64,000 bases of DNA from Opitutaceae bacterium EW11 (lineage in GTDB: Bacteria; Verrucomicrobiota; Verrucomicrobiia; Opitutales; Opitutaceae), in NCBI GenBank assembly GCA_003054665.1, contig QAYY01000009.1:62001-126000 (forward strand). The letters run 5' to 3'. Below, one piece after another: positions 11,564-20,873 of the stretch. Each line of letters begins with the position of its first letter. Position 1 is the first letter of the stretch. The translations under genes were made by a program, and so were the position numbers. The notes below the pieces were generated by a model that saw only the letters and a program-made list of their open reading frames with translations, had not been told where the DNA came from and ran no database searches.

Positions 11564-11746
11564 CTCCGCGTGGCGCGACACGGCGAGTGACGTGGACCAG
11601 CGCCCATGCGAGCGGCCCTGCTCCCCGCGAGGTGGCGCCTCGCCCCGCGGTCGACCTCCTTCCACTGCCGGCGCCCAAAATCCCCGCGCTCACGTTGCGA
11701 AGCAGCGGAATGTGGACTTGTTCGGCCCCTCGCCCACACACGCACC

Positions 11747-12325
11747 ATGAAACGAATCCTTGCAGCAGTTAGCCTCTTCGCCATCGCGGCCGTTGCTTCC
11801 CGGGCCGCCGTCGAGACCTACAAAATCGACCCCGTCCACTCTTCCGTCACGTTCACGGCGACCCACATCATCAGCAAGGTGCCTGGACAGTTCACCCGCT
11901 TCGAGGGTTCGATCGCCGTGGACCGCGACAACCTCGAGGCGAGCTCCGCCCAGGCCGTCATCGAGGTCGGCAGCATCGACACGCGTAACGAGAAACGAGA
12001 TACCCATCTGAAGAGTCCCGATTTCTTCGACGCCGCCAAACATCCGACGATGACGTTCAAGAGCACGTCGTGGAAGAAGACCGGCGAAAACACGTTCGAT
12101 GTCACCGGCGACCTCACGATCAAAGGAGTGACCAAGCCTGTTGTGCTAAAGACCAAGCTTCTCGGCTTCGCTCCCGGCATAAACAACACTCCGATCTCAG
12201 CGTGGGAAGCATCTACCTCCATCAAACGCCAGGATTTCGGGATGCAGCTGAAGCCGATGCTCGATAAAGTCGTCGGCGAGAACATCGATATCTCCATCAC
12301 CGTCGAGTCCGACCTACAGAAATAA
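11747..12325 (+). CDS. YceI family periplasmic lipid-binding-like protein
   Basis: The 192-residue product starts MKRILAAVSLFAIAAVASRA, a clear Sec signal peptide of about 20 residues, so the upstream part of the open frame is not coding. The mature protein begins VETYKIDPVHSSVTFTATH and contains GSIDTRNEKRDTHLKSPDFFD and GDLTIKGVTKPVV, the YceI beta-barrel signature. Relatives bind long polyisoprenoid or lipid-like molecules in the periplasm. The function here is unproven. Confidence 0.94.
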   Translation: MKRILAAVSLFAIAAVASRAAVETYKIDPVHSSVTFTATHIISKVPGQFTRFEGSIAVDRDNLEASSAQAVIEVGSIDTRNEKRDTHLKSPDFFDAAKHPTMTFKSTSWKKTGENTFDVTGDLTIKGVTKPVVLKTKLLGFAPGINNTPISAWEASTSIKRQDFGMQLKPMLDKVVGENIDISITVESDLQK

Positions 12326-12402
12326 CCATCCGCTGATCGTCGGGAGATCGGTTCCACCGAACCTCTCCCGCTTCACTCCGTCAGACTCTCCGCATTTTCC
12401 CC

Positions 12403-12744
12403 GTGTCTCCCGAAGAAATCCAGGCGCTCGTCGACGACGCCACGTTCGACTACACGATGGGAGACGCCGATGGCGCAGTGGCAAAACTCCGGCGCGCAAC
12501 CGAAGCGGCGCCGGACGCCTTCGAGCCATGGCACGCGCTCGCGGAGATTCACTTTGGCCGTCGGGAGTTTGATGCGGCGCTCTCGGCCGCGGAACGCGGC
12601 CTTCAACTCCGTCCCGACGATCTCTTCATCAACACGACCCTTTCTCGAATCTGGATGGAAAAGGGCGACAAGGCCGCCGCCGAAAAATACGGCGCGAAGG
12701 CAAAGATCCTCAGCTGGAAGGAACAGCTGAGAGAGCAGAGCTGA
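12403..12744 (+). CDS. Small TPR-repeat protein
   Basis: The 113-residue product from a GTG start carries about three tetratricopeptide-like helical pairs: YTMGDADGAVAKLRRATEAAPDAFEPW, then LAEIHFGRREFDAALSAAERGLQLRPDD, then a degenerate third. There is no signal peptide or membrane segment, so it is cytosolic and probably a protein-interaction adaptor. It lies 77 bases after the YceI gene and converges on the M16 peptidase gene. Confidence 0.8.
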   Translation: MSPEEIQALVDDATFDYTMGDADGAVAKLRRATEAAPDAFEPWHALAEIHFGRREFDAALSAAERGLQLRPDDLFINTTLSRIWMEKGDKAAAEKYGAKAKILSWKEQLREQS

Positions 12745-12790
12745 GAGCCTCGGCGCATGCACCCACCGGGGCACGGCGCCTAGCAGGGCC

Positions 12791-15358
12791 TCAGCTCTTT
12801 TCCGGCGTCACCACCAACTGGGTACGGAGGTCTTTTCGGAAGTAGTTCTGTGCAAAAACCTGCAGCCGCCCGAGCGTGACCTCGTCGATGTAGCGGTCGT
12901 AGTTTTTCCAGTCGTTCACCGGCAGTCCGTAAAGCGCGTTTAGTCCCGCCTGCATGGCCCGGGAGGCATTTGTCTGCAGGCTCATGCGACGAGCCGCCTT
13001 AAGCCGGACCTGAGCGCGACGAAGCTCGTCGGGCTCCACTCCTCCGCTTCGAACGCGTTCGATCTCGGCGTCGATCTCAGCGAGCACTTCCGGGTACCGC
13101 TGAGGGCTCGTGCCGGCGAAAAAGACGAACATCGTGGTTTCCAGTCCCGTCACGCGCCCCGAGCGCACGAAGTAAGCGAGGCCCTTCTCTTCACGGACGC
13201 GCTCGAAAAGGCGCGAGGACATGCCGCTGAAGAGCTCGTCGGCCACCTCGCTGACGTAGAAATCGGAAGCGAGAAGTCCTGAAGACGGGAAAGCCTGGAA
13301 AACCACGGCCTGCTCACGCTGGCGACGCTCGATCAAGTCACCGATCTCGGCCGGGCGCTCAAATTTCGCCGCAGTTTTCTGCGCGTCCCGCCGCGGCAGC
13401 CGCGCGAGCAAGTTCTTGAGTTTCGGCAAGAGCGTCTTGCGGTTTATCGCCCCGGCGACCGAAAGGACAACGTTCGACGGCGCAAGACAACGGTTCCAGA
13501 GACTCCTGACGTCCGCGACCTGGACCGCGGCGACGGTCTCGGGATCGCCTGCCGCGTCGAGGAACAGTGGATACGCACCGAAGAACTTCTTCCGGATCAA
13601 TCGGCGGCCAAACGTCACGATGTCGTCGGCGTCCTGCTGAAGCTCGGCGATCTGAGCGTCCCGTTCGCGTTCAAACGTGGATTTCGCGAAGCGAGGTGCG
13701 TGGATCGCTTCGGAAAACAGGCTCAAGACACGGTCGATCTCCGTTGGAACGATTTCCGCCGCAAAGCCGAAACTGTTGTTACCAGAGAAGGGATACAATG
13801 CCCCGCCAGCCGACTCGATCGTCTCCGCCACCTCGGCGGCCGTTCTGGTGCGGGTGTCCTTAGTCAGCAGTGTGGCAAGCAGTGCAGTGGTGCCCCGTTT
13901 CGCCGGGTCTTCATAAAGCGGTCCGCCGAGACATAGGAAACGCAGGTGCACGTTGGGCAGCCGCGGCTCTTCTTGAAAGACGATCCGGGCTCCGTTGGGC
14001 AGGCGGACTTCCTCAAAAGCGACGTCTTGGCCCGGGGCAGTCACCGCGGCGGAGGCCTCTGGTTTGGCTGCGATCGGATTCAGCGAAACGGATGTGAGCC
14101 GCTCGGGAACGAAGTATTGCCGGAGCACGCGTTTCAGATCCGCCGGATTCGCGCGGCGCAGAGCGGAGAAATAGCTGCGCGAGTATTCCAGGTCGCCGAC
14201 GGCGACCTCGGCCGCGCCGAGGCGGCCTGCCTGTCCGCTCATTGTTTTTCTGCTGTTGATTTCTCCGACGATAATCTGCTGCAGAGCCTTCTGAATCGAC
14301 GCCGAGGAAAAACCTTTCCTGACGCATTTCTCGAGTTCGCGCGAAACCGCGGCGGCGGCTTTCTCGCGCTGGGCGGCGTCGCAGGTGAACGAGACGAAAA
14401 ACAAACCCGCCTCCCCCGGCGTCCAGCTGTGTGCGTCGATCGTGTGCACGAGCTGCTGTTCTTCCCGAAGCGACTGCCACAACACGGAGCTGTCGCCGCC
14501 CCCGAGCAGTGTCGCGACGAGATCCAATAGCGGGGCGTCCGGATGGGTGATCGCGGGGATGGGCCACGCCAGTCCGGCACGTGTGACCTCCACATCCTCG
14601 AATCGATGCGTCGCCCTCGCGGCCAGCTGCGGCGGCTCCACAGGGATGAGCACCGGCGCGAGCCGGCTGCGCTGCGCCGCCCCAAACGTGCGCTCAATTT
14701 GGGCCGCCACCGCATCGGCTTTGATGGCGCCGACCACGACCACCACCAGGTTGTTTGGCACGTATCGAGTCCGATAATACGCAACAAGATCGTCGCGAGT
14801 GAGCGCCGCGAACACGTCGCGATGTCCAATGATCGGATGCCGGAACGGATGCTGCCGGAACGCGGTGTCGAAAAGCGCCTCCGAGAATCGTTGGTCGGGA
14901 TCGTCGCGCCCCATGTCGATCTCGCGGAGAATCACGTCCCGTTCCTTTGCCACTTCTTCGGCGGGAAAAGTCGAGTGCAGCACCGCGTCCGCCAGCAGAT
15001 CCACCGCTACGTCGACGTGCTCGGCAGGAAGATCGATGTAGTAGACCGTTCGATCGAAAGTCGTATAGGCGTTGATGTACCCGCCGTGGGCCTGAACAAC
15101 GGTTGAGATTTCCCGTCCCGCGCGCCGTTCGGTGCCTTTGAAGAGCATGTGCTCGACGAAGTGCGACACCCCGGAACCCAACAGCCGATCTTCGTGGATA
15201 CTTCCGGTCTTCACCCAGACCTGGACCGAGGCTACGGGCGCAAAAGCGTCCTCCTTCAGCAGAACCGTCAGTCCATTCGTAAGTACCCGCCGCTCTACCG
15301 ATTCGTTCCAAAACGCATCAAGCAGGCGAAAATCGGCGGGTTTTGAAGATTTCGGCAT
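12791..15358 (-). CDS. M16 family zinc metallopeptidase (two-domain, PqqL/processing-peptidase-like)
   Basis: The start is placed at the ATG giving MPKSSKPADFRLLDAFWNES (855 residues). The inverted zinc motif HFVEH at residues 66-70 supplies two His ligands and the catalytic Glu; the third ligand is expected in the helix around ERDVILREIDMGRDDPDQ. A second, non-catalytic M16 half runs from about residue 440 (VRLPNGARIVFQEE). The fused N- and C-halves match the usual length. No signal peptide is clear, so the location is uncertain. Members cleave peptides or protein pre-sequences. Confidence 0.93.
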   Translation of the reverse strand: MPKSSKPADFRLLDAFWNESVERRVLTNGLTVLLKEDAFAPVASVQVWVKTGSIHEDRLLGSGVSHFVEHMLFKGTERRAGREISTVVQAHGGYINAYTTFDRTVYYIDLPAEHVDVAVDLLADAVLHSTFPAEEVAKERDVILREIDMGRDDPDQRFSEALFDTAFRQHPFRHPIIGHRDVFAALTRDDLVAYYRTRYVPNNLVVVVVGAIKADAVAAQIERTFGAAQRSRLAPVLIPVEPPQLAARATHRFEDVEVTRAGLAWPIPAITHPDAPLLDLVATLLGGGDSSVLWQSLREEQQLVHTIDAHSWTPGEAGLFFVSFTCDAAQREKAAAAVSRELEKCVRKGFSSASIQKALQQIIVGEINSRKTMSGQAGRLGAAEVAVGDLEYSRSYFSALRRANPADLKRVLRQYFVPERLTSVSLNPIAAKPEASAAVTAPGQDVAFEEVRLPNGARIVFQEEPRLPNVHLRFLCLGGPLYEDPAKRGTTALLATLLTKDTRTRTAAEVAETIESAGGALYPFSGNNSFGFAAEIVPTEIDRVLSLFSEAIHAPRFAKSTFERERDAQIAELQQDADDIVTFGRRLIRKKFFGAYPLFLDAAGDPETVAAVQVADVRSLWNRCLAPSNVVLSVAGAINRKTLLPKLKNLLARLPRRDAQKTAAKFERPAEIGDLIERRQREQAVVFQAFPSSGLLASDFYVSEVADELFSGMSSRLFERVREEKGLAYFVRSGRVTGLETTMFVFFAGTSPQRYPEVLAEIDAEIERVRSGGVEPDELRRAQVRLKAARRMSLQTNASRAMQAGLNALYGLPVNDWKNYDRYIDEVTLGRLQVFAQNYFRKDLRTQLVVTPEKS

Positions 15359-15421
15359 AGGGGAACGAATAGCCACCAAACATTCCAGGCGGCGTCACGA
15401 CATAACCGGCGGAAGATCGTC

Positions 15422-15853
15422 TCAGCAAACCGCTTCTGCGGTCGAGGGCCCCGACCTCGGTTTCCGGGCAGGCAAGAAAGGTTTCACGAACGCGTCGTCG
15501 AAGCTGTATAGCTCGACAAAATCCTCCCGTCGATCGCTCTCGGTTTTGCTGAAAACGTTATACTCGATCAAATTGAACACGATTTCGCCGAAGTCGCCGC
15601 AGCGCTTCAGGCCCCAGGAATTCAGCACAGTCTTCGCGAGCGGCCCGTACTGGTCGAGCGCGTAGGTCCGGAGTCCATCCAACAGCTCGGCGCCACTAAC
15701 GTGCTGGGAACGATGCCCTTTCGTTTCCTTCTTTTTGAGCTCCTTCACCGTATAGTCGAGCCCCTGGCGCACGAAGGTATAGGCCTTGCGGTCGAAACGG
15801 GGGTCTTCCTTGCAAATCAGCTCAACGACTTCGTTAAAATCCAGGTCCTGCAT
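15422..15853 (-). CDS. Verrucomicrobia/Planctomycetes-restricted conserved protein (Minf_1886-like)
   Basis: The 143-residue protein begins MQDLDFNEVVELICKEDPRF and includes AYTFVRQGLDYTVKEL, HVSGAELLDGLRTYALDQYG and NSWGLKRCGDFGEIVFNLIE. I recognise this as the family described as restricted to Verrucomicrobia and Planctomycetes, of unknown function. It is a useful taxonomic marker. The last 25 residues are basic and probably disordered. It lies 63 bases upstream of the M16 peptidase on the same strand, so the two may be co-transcribed. Confidence 0.88.
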   Translation of the reverse strand: MQDLDFNEVVELICKEDPRFDRKAYTFVRQGLDYTVKELKKKETKGHRSQHVSGAELLDGLRTYALDQYGPLAKTVLNSWGLKRCGDFGEIVFNLIEYNVFSKTESDRREDFVELYSFDDAFVKPFLPARKPRSGPSTAEAVC

Positions 15854-15969
15854 GACGGTTTGGGAGCGAAGTGTGCATAGCCGAGAAAAGTGCGCAACTA
15901 CACAGCAATTCCGTGGTCAGTGCGCCGCGCCGGTTTTCGAGAGGCACCTGAAAATTAGGTTCTTTTTTG

Positions 15970-15992
15970 CAAATTGGCATATTTACAAATTG
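15970..15992 (+). repeat. Short direct repeat CAAATTG before the Fur-like gene
   Basis: CAAATTG occurs at 15970-15976 and 15986-15992, a 16-base period, in an AT-rich patch that stands out from the GC-rich surroundings 38 bases before the Fur-like start. The placement suits a promoter or an autoregulatory site; no classical Fur box is evident. Confidence 0.35.
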
Positions 15993-16029
15993 CGTTTCTT
16001 TGGCGAAAGGTACACTCAAACAGCCGACA

Positions 16030-16596
16030 ATGATCGCTTCCACCCAGACCAACCACCCGCTGGCCGCCGTAAAAACGGGGGCTAAGCCGCAAGTGGCCAT
16101 CGACGTAGCCTGTGCCAGGCTGAAGGCCGCCGGTTTGCGCATCACCCAGCCGCGAGTCGCGATACTTGAAGCCCTGATTAAGCGATCTGCTCCCGCCAGC
16201 ATCGAGCAAATCCATGGGGACTTGGCCGACTCGGCTTGTGACCTTGTTACCGTCTACCGTTGCCTGGCCGCTTTCCAGGAAGTTGGCCTCGTCCGCCTCT
16301 GCTATTTTCACAACGGCACCAGCCTCTACCAAATCAACCTCGATAACGAGAGCCCGTATCATATCGTTTCGAAGGATACAAATGAAGTGGAGGAACTCGA
16401 CGCGGAGAACTCGGCGGAGCTCCGCACACTCATTCACCGTATTGAGGAAAACCTGAAGTCCCGTGGCTACACGGATGTCTCGCACCTCGTCGAGTTTTTT
16501 GCCCAGAAGCCGAAGCAGGTTCGCGAAGGCGTGACCATGCCCGCAACGGCAAGCATTCCGAATCGACAGTCCCAGCCTGTCATTCCCACGCCGTAA
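16030..16596 (+). CDS. Fur family transcriptional regulator lacking the Cys zinc site
   Basis: The 188-residue product is placed at ATG 16030 (MIASTQTNHPLAAV). The winged-helix half has LKAAGLRITQPRVAILEAL, ASIEQIHGDL and CDLVTVYRCLAAFQEVGLV, the DNA-recognition region of Fur, Zur and PerR. In the dimer half the usual HHHxxCxxC is replaced by SPYHIVSKDTNEVEEL, with neither zinc Cys; the later TDVSHLVEFFAQ keeps the metal-type His but lacks the second CxxC pair. It may sense metal differently or not at all. It converges on the superoxide dismutase gene. Confidence 0.88.
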   Translation: MIASTQTNHPLAAVKTGAKPQVAIDVACARLKAAGLRITQPRVAILEALIKRSAPASIEQIHGDLADSACDLVTVYRCLAAFQEVGLVRLCYFHNGTSLYQINLDNESPYHIVSKDTNEVEELDAENSAELRTLIHRIEENLKSRGYTDVSHLVEFFAQKPKQVREGVTMPATASIPNRQSQPVIPTP

Positions 16597-16617
16597 TCTC
16601 CTTTTTAGCCATTCCAG

Positions 16618-16650
16618 GCGCCGCGGTTTGCTCCGCGGCGCTTTTTTTTT
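16618..16650 (+). terminator. Intrinsic terminator of the Fur-like gene
   Basis: A 9-bp GC stem (16618-16626 with 16633-16641) around a six-base loop is followed by nine T residues. It starts 21 bases after the stop codon. Confidence 0.93.
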
Positions 16651-16667
16651 GCGCCGGAGGGATGGCG

Positions 16668-17417
16668 TTACGCAGTGGCTGCCGCGTAGAGAGCCTCCGC
16701 CCGTTCCCAGTTGGCCACGTTCCAGAACGCCTTCACGTAATCTCCACGGCGATTCTGGTACTTGAGATAGTACGCGTGCTCCCAAACGTCCAATCCCAGG
16801 ATCGGGGTTTTGCCTTCCATGAGCGGCGAGTCTTGGTTGCCCGTGGAAACAACCTCGAGTTTCCTGTTTGCGACGACCAACCAGGCCCATCCGCTCCCGA
16901 AACGCTTCATCGCGGCGTCGGTAAACTTTTCGCGGAATGCATCCAGGCCCCCAAAGCCTGATTGGAGTGCTTGAGCGAGCTTGGCCCCTGGTTGCCCTCC
17001 GGCCTTCGGGGTGAGCAGCGTCCAGAAGAGTGTGTGGTTTACGTGACCACCGAGTTGGTTCCGCAGTGTGGTTCGAACGCTCTCGGGAGCATGGTCCAGG
17101 TGAGCAATCAACTCCTCGGCCGAGTACGCTTTCAGCTCCGGATGTTCGGCAATCACCTTGTTTGCCGCATTGATGTAGGCTTGGTGATGTTTCGTGTGAT
17201 GGATTTCCATCGTCCGCGCATCGATGTGCGGCTCCAGGGCGTCGTAGGGATACGGCAGCTTCGGAAGCACGAAAGGTCCCGTCGTGTCTGTGCCCGCAGC
17301 AGGCGCGGAGGCAGCGGTGGCCGATTCAAGAAAGCCGAGGTTCAAACCAAGCACGGCTGAACCGGCGAGAAGAGTTTTCAATGCATCGCGGCGAGTGACT
17401 GCAGCAGGGGTTGTCAT
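16668..17417 (-). CDS. Superoxide dismutase (Mn/Fe type) with Tat signal
   Basis: It converts superoxide to oxygen and peroxide. The start is placed at the ATG giving [24 protein letters not shown], a twin-arginine signal with the RRDALK motif and hydrophobic core, so the 249-residue protein should be exported folded with its metal. Metal ligands are visible in [12 protein letters not shown] (His), [10 protein letters not shown] (His) and [10 protein letters not shown] (Asp and His). NQDSPL carries the Gln typical of manganese enzymes. Cytosolic SODs lack such a leader, so this one protects the periplasm. Confidence 0.95.
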   Translation of the reverse strand: MTTPAAVTRRDALKTLLAGSAVLGLNLGFLESATAASAPAAGTDTTGPFVLPKLPYPYDALEPHIDARTMEIHHTKHHQAYINAANKVIAEHPELKAYSAEELIAHLDHAPESVRTTLRNQLGGHVNHTLFWTLLTPKAGGQPGAKLAQALQSGFGGLDAFREKFTDAAMKRFGSGWAWLVVANRKLEVVSTGNQDSPLMEGKTPILGLDVWEHAYYLKYQNRRGDYVKAFWNVANWERAEALYAAATA

Positions 17418-17528
17418 GGCGGCGCAACAAACCCAGCGGTGCGCACCGTGCAACTGCATCGATCTGGAAGTCCGTGCGAATCGTGCTGGGTGCAGGTTCC
17501 CACCGATTCGCTCTCGAGCACACCAGCG

Positions 17529-18977
17529 CTACAGGCCGGCGAGTAATCGACGGAGCGTCTCGTCCACGAGCTTCGGGTTGGCCTTGCCCTTTGCGGCCTT
17601 CATGATGAAGCCCTTGAAGCCGTTGATCGCGGAATCCTTGCCTGCCTTGAAATCAGCCAGGGACTTGGGATTGGCGGCGATTGCGTCGCGGCACCATTGC
17701 TCCAATTCACCGGCGTTCGTTTCCGCCTTCAGACCTTTGCGATCAACGACCGCGGCAGGCGAATCGCCCGTCTGAAACACCTCCACAAATACGTCCTTGG
17801 CCGCGTTGCTCAACAGGGTCCCGGAATCCACGAGTTTCACAAGCTCCGCGATATGCGCGGGCTTCACCTTCGCTTCGGCCAAGCCAATCCTGGCGTTGCC
17901 GAGCTCGCGCAGAAGATCGTTCACGATCCAGTTCCCTACCTGCTGCGGCTTGCCGCTCAGTTTTGCGGCTTCTTCGAAAAACGCGCTCAGCTCCTGATCT
18001 GGCACGAGAACGGAGGTGATGGTGTACGGAACCTGATACTGTTCGATAAACCGGCGCTGTTTGTCGAAGGGAAGCTCCGGGCATTCGGACTTGATGCGGG
18101 CTTTCCAGGCTTCATCGACCTTTACCGGCATCAGATCGGGGTCGGGAAAATAGCGATAGTCGTGCGCCATTTCCTTTGTGCGCAGCGATTGCGACGTGCC
18201 TGTCTGGCCGTCGTAGTCTCGCGTCTCCTGAACGATCGTTCCGCCCGCCTGAATCACTGCGACCTGGCGTTTGATCTCGTGCGCAATGCCGTCGCGAACA
18301 AAGGAAATGGAGTTCAGGTTCTTCAACTCCACCTTGGTGCCAAGCTTCGTCTCACCTGCCGGGCGGATCGAGATGTTCGCATCGCAGCGGAGCTGGCCCT
18401 TCTCCATGTCGCAGTCGGAGATTCCACCGTAGATCATCGTCTGGCGCAGGGACGTCAGGTAGGCGAACGCCTCCTCGGCAGAATGCATTGCCGGCTCGGA
18501 TACGATTTCCATCAACGGCGTTCCCGCCCGATTGTAGTCGATCAGCGAGTCGACCGTTTCGTGGTTCAGCTTGCCGACATCCTCCTCTAGATGGATCCGG
18601 GTCAGCGGGATCCTTTTGTGCTCTCCCATGACGTTCCGGGCCGAGCCAGGGAGCTCGATTTCCACGAATCCACCGCGGCAAATCGGCTGATCGTATTGGG
18701 ATATCTGATAGTTCTTCGGCGAGTCGGGATAGAAATAGTTCTTTCGGTCCCACTTGCAGACCGGTGCGATTTCGCAGCCCAGCATCAACCCCGCTTTGAT
18801 GATCGCGTCGAGCGCCACCTTGTTCATGACCGGCAGCACGCCCGGCAACGCCAGCACCACGGGATCGGTCAATGTGTTCGGCGCGCGGCCATAGCCCGCC
18901 TCGACACGCGTGAACATCTTCGACCGGGTCTTCACCTGGACATGGACTTCAAGGCCAATGACCGCTTCGTAGTTCAT
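17529..18977 (-). CDS. gatB: Asp-tRNA(Asn)/Glu-tRNA(Gln) amidotransferase subunit B
   Basis: GatB binds the misacylated tRNA and phosphorylates the Glu or Asp so that ammonia from GatA can amidate it. The 482-residue product begins MNYEAVIGLEVHVQVKTRSKMF and contains DSLIDYNRAGTPLMEIVSEP, RCDANISIRP and LRTKEMAHDYRYFPDPDLMP, all strongly conserved. The YqeY-like tail domain occupies about the last 150 residues. It is the last gene of the rpmI-to-gatB run, 45 bases after gatA. Confidence 0.98.
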   Translation of the reverse strand: MNYEAVIGLEVHVQVKTRSKMFTRVEAGYGRAPNTLTDPVVLALPGVLPVMNKVALDAIIKAGLMLGCEIAPVCKWDRKNYFYPDSPKNYQISQYDQPICRGGFVEIELPGSARNVMGEHKRIPLTRIHLEEDVGKLNHETVDSLIDYNRAGTPLMEIVSEPAMHSAEEAFAYLTSLRQTMIYGGISDCDMEKGQLRCDANISIRPAGETKLGTKVELKNLNSISFVRDGIAHEIKRQVAVIQAGGTIVQETRDYDGQTGTSQSLRTKEMAHDYRYFPDPDLMPVKVDEAWKARIKSECPELPFDKQRRFIEQYQVPYTITSVLVPDQELSAFFEEAAKLSGKPQQVGNWIVNDLLRELGNARIGLAEAKVKPAHIAELVKLVDSGTLLSNAAKDVFVEVFQTGDSPAAVVDRKGLKAETNAGELEQWCRDAIAANPKSLADFKAGKDSAINGFKGFIMKAAKGKANPKLVDETLRRLLAGL

Positions 18978-19022
18978 TCAGAGATTCTCCGTTCTCAGTT
19001 CCGTCCCGTGTTCTCCGGTCAG

Positions 19023-20489
19023 TCAGAGAGCCGGCAGACGAGAGCCCCACTCGTGCGCCTGCTCGTAGGAGCGAGCGATGGCGAAAAGCTCTGTCTCCTT
19101 GAAAGGCTGCCCGATCACTTGCAGGCCTATGGGGAGGCCCGACTTCGAAAAGCCACACGGCACGCTAATGCCGGGCAAGCCAGCGAGGTTCACGCCGATC
19201 GTGTAGATGTCGCTCAAATACATCGCGAGCGGATTGGCGGCCTTCTCTCCGACCTTAAACGCCGGCGTCGGCGAAGTCGGCGTGAGAATCGCATCCACCG
19301 ACTGGTATGCATCGAGAAAGTCCTGGCGAATCAGTGTCCGCACCTTCTGGGCACGGAGGTAATAGGCGTCGTAGTAGCCGCTCGACAGAACGTAGGTGCC
19401 GAGGATGATCCGGCGCTTCACTTCCGGACCGAAACCTTCTGCGCGGGATTTGAAATAGATATCGATCGCGTCGGTCGCCTCCTTCGACCGGTGTCCGTAG
19501 CGGATGCCATCGTAGCGGGCCAGATTCGATGAACACTCTGCCGTGGCGATGATGTAGTAGACGTCCAGGGCGTATTCCGTGTGGGGTAGCGAGACCTCTT
19601 TGATCTCACATCCCTGCTTCCGATAGAACTCCACTGCAGCCTGCACGGCGGCACCAACCTCCGGGTCGAGACCTTCGCCGAAGTACTCCTTCGCAATTCC
19701 AAGCCGCCACGGGCCCTTTCGCTTGGCGAGCTCCAGGCAGTAGTCGGGGACCTCTGTTTTGAACGACGTGGAGTCGAGTGGATCGTGTCCGGCGATCGCG
19801 CCAAGAAGGAGAGCAGCGTCGTCGACCGAGCGCGCAAACGGGCCGATCTGATCGAGAGAGGATGCAAATGCGATCAGCCCGTACCTCGAAACCAGACCAT
19901 AGGTGGGCTTCATGCCGACCACATTGCAGAGTGCCGCCGGCTGGCGAATCGATCCGCCCGTGTCGGAGCCGAGGGCCAAAGGAGCCTCACCCGCAGAAAC
20001 CGCGGCGGCACTGCCCCCTGAACTGCCGCCCGGCACTCGCTCGAGATCGTAAGGGTTGCGCGTGGTGTGAAACGCCGAGTTCTCCGTGGACGAACCCATG
20101 GCAAATTCGTCCAGGTTCAGCCGTCCCCAGCAGATCGCTCCAGCCTGCTTCAGCTTCTTCGTGACCGTGGAATCGTACGGAGAGACGAAATTGGCCAGCA
20201 TCTTGCTCGACGCCGTGAGTGGCTGGCCCTCAACCGCAATGACGTCCTTCAGCCCGACCGGAATTCCATCCAAGGGACCCGCCGAAAGCCCACGGGCACG
20301 ACGATCGTCGGAGGCTTTCGCCTGCGCCAAGGCGTCCTTCTCATCGTACGAATTAAACGCCTTCACTCGCCCATCCACCGCCTTGGTGCGATCGATGACG
20401 GATTTCATCAGCTCGACCGAAGATAGTTTTTTATCTGCGAGAAGCTCGGTGAGCTCCGTCGCGGTTTTGTAGTGGAGGTCTGAAGACAT
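19023..20489 (-). CDS. gatA: Asp-tRNA(Asn)/Glu-tRNA(Gln) amidotransferase subunit A
   Basis: GatA is the amidase-signature glutaminase that supplies ammonia to GatB. The 488-residue product shows the expected Ser-cisSer-Lys machinery: GIPVGLKDVI (Lys), then ERVPGGSSGGSAAAVSAG and ALGSDTGGSIRQPAALC (Ser residues). GLKPTYG is here GMKPTYGLVSRYGLIAFASS. Length is typical. It lies between gatC (42 bases upstream) and gatB. Confidence 0.98.
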   Translation of the reverse strand: MSSDLHYKTATELTELLADKKLSSVELMKSVIDRTKAVDGRVKAFNSYDEKDALAQAKASDDRRARGLSAGPLDGIPVGLKDVIAVEGQPLTASSKMLANFVSPYDSTVTKKLKQAGAICWGRLNLDEFAMGSSTENSAFHTTRNPYDLERVPGGSSGGSAAAVSAGEAPLALGSDTGGSIRQPAALCNVVGMKPTYGLVSRYGLIAFASSLDQIGPFARSVDDAALLLGAIAGHDPLDSTSFKTEVPDYCLELAKRKGPWRLGIAKEYFGEGLDPEVGAAVQAAVEFYRKQGCEIKEVSLPHTEYALDVYYIIATAECSSNLARYDGIRYGHRSKEATDAIDIYFKSRAEGFGPEVKRRIILGTYVLSSGYYDAYYLRAQKVRTLIRQDFLDAYQSVDAILTPTSPTPAFKVGEKAANPLAMYLSDIYTIGVNLAGLPGISVPCGFSKSGLPIGLQVIGQPFKETELFAIARSYEQAHEWGSRLPAL

Positions 20490-20531
20490 CGGTCGGAAGG
20501 GGTGCTTGCGGCTAGGAAGCGTGGACTTGGG

Positions 20532-20822
20532 CTATTCGCCTTCGACCACCTTGGGCACGACGATCATGTTGTCTCGATGTTCCGGCGCGTTCTGGAGCGC
20601 CGCTTCGACCGGCAATCCCGGCCGGGCCACATCATCAGCCCAGACATTGAATACCGGATACGCATGGGCGGTCGCCTCCACGCCGGAAACGTCGATCTTT
20701 CTCAATTGTTCGATATGCCCGAGCACATCGCCGAGCTGGGCTGAGAACCTGGCCTTTTCCTCCGGCGTGAGCGCGAGTCGTGCGAGATTTGCGACGTGGT
20801 CGATATTCAGATCGGTGGACAT
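20532..20822 (-). CDS. gatC: Asp-tRNA(Asn)/Glu-tRNA(Gln) amidotransferase subunit C
   Basis: The 96-residue subunit wraps around GatA and stabilises the GatAB pair. It begins MSTDLNIDHVANLARLALTPEE and contains FSAQLGDVLGHIEQLRKIDVSGVE, then the Asp-rich motif VWADDVARPGLP and the NAPEHRDNMIVVPKVVE ending, all typical of GatC. The C-A-B order in one run implies co-expression. Confidence 0.97.
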   Translation of the reverse strand: MSTDLNIDHVANLARLALTPEEKARFSAQLGDVLGHIEQLRKIDVSGVEATAHAYPVFNVWADDVARPGLPVEAALQNAPEHRDNMIVVPKVVEGE

Positions 20823-20873
20823 GGGTCAGCTCCGGATTCAGGGGGGACAATCGGCGGGAAGAGACTGGCCTGT

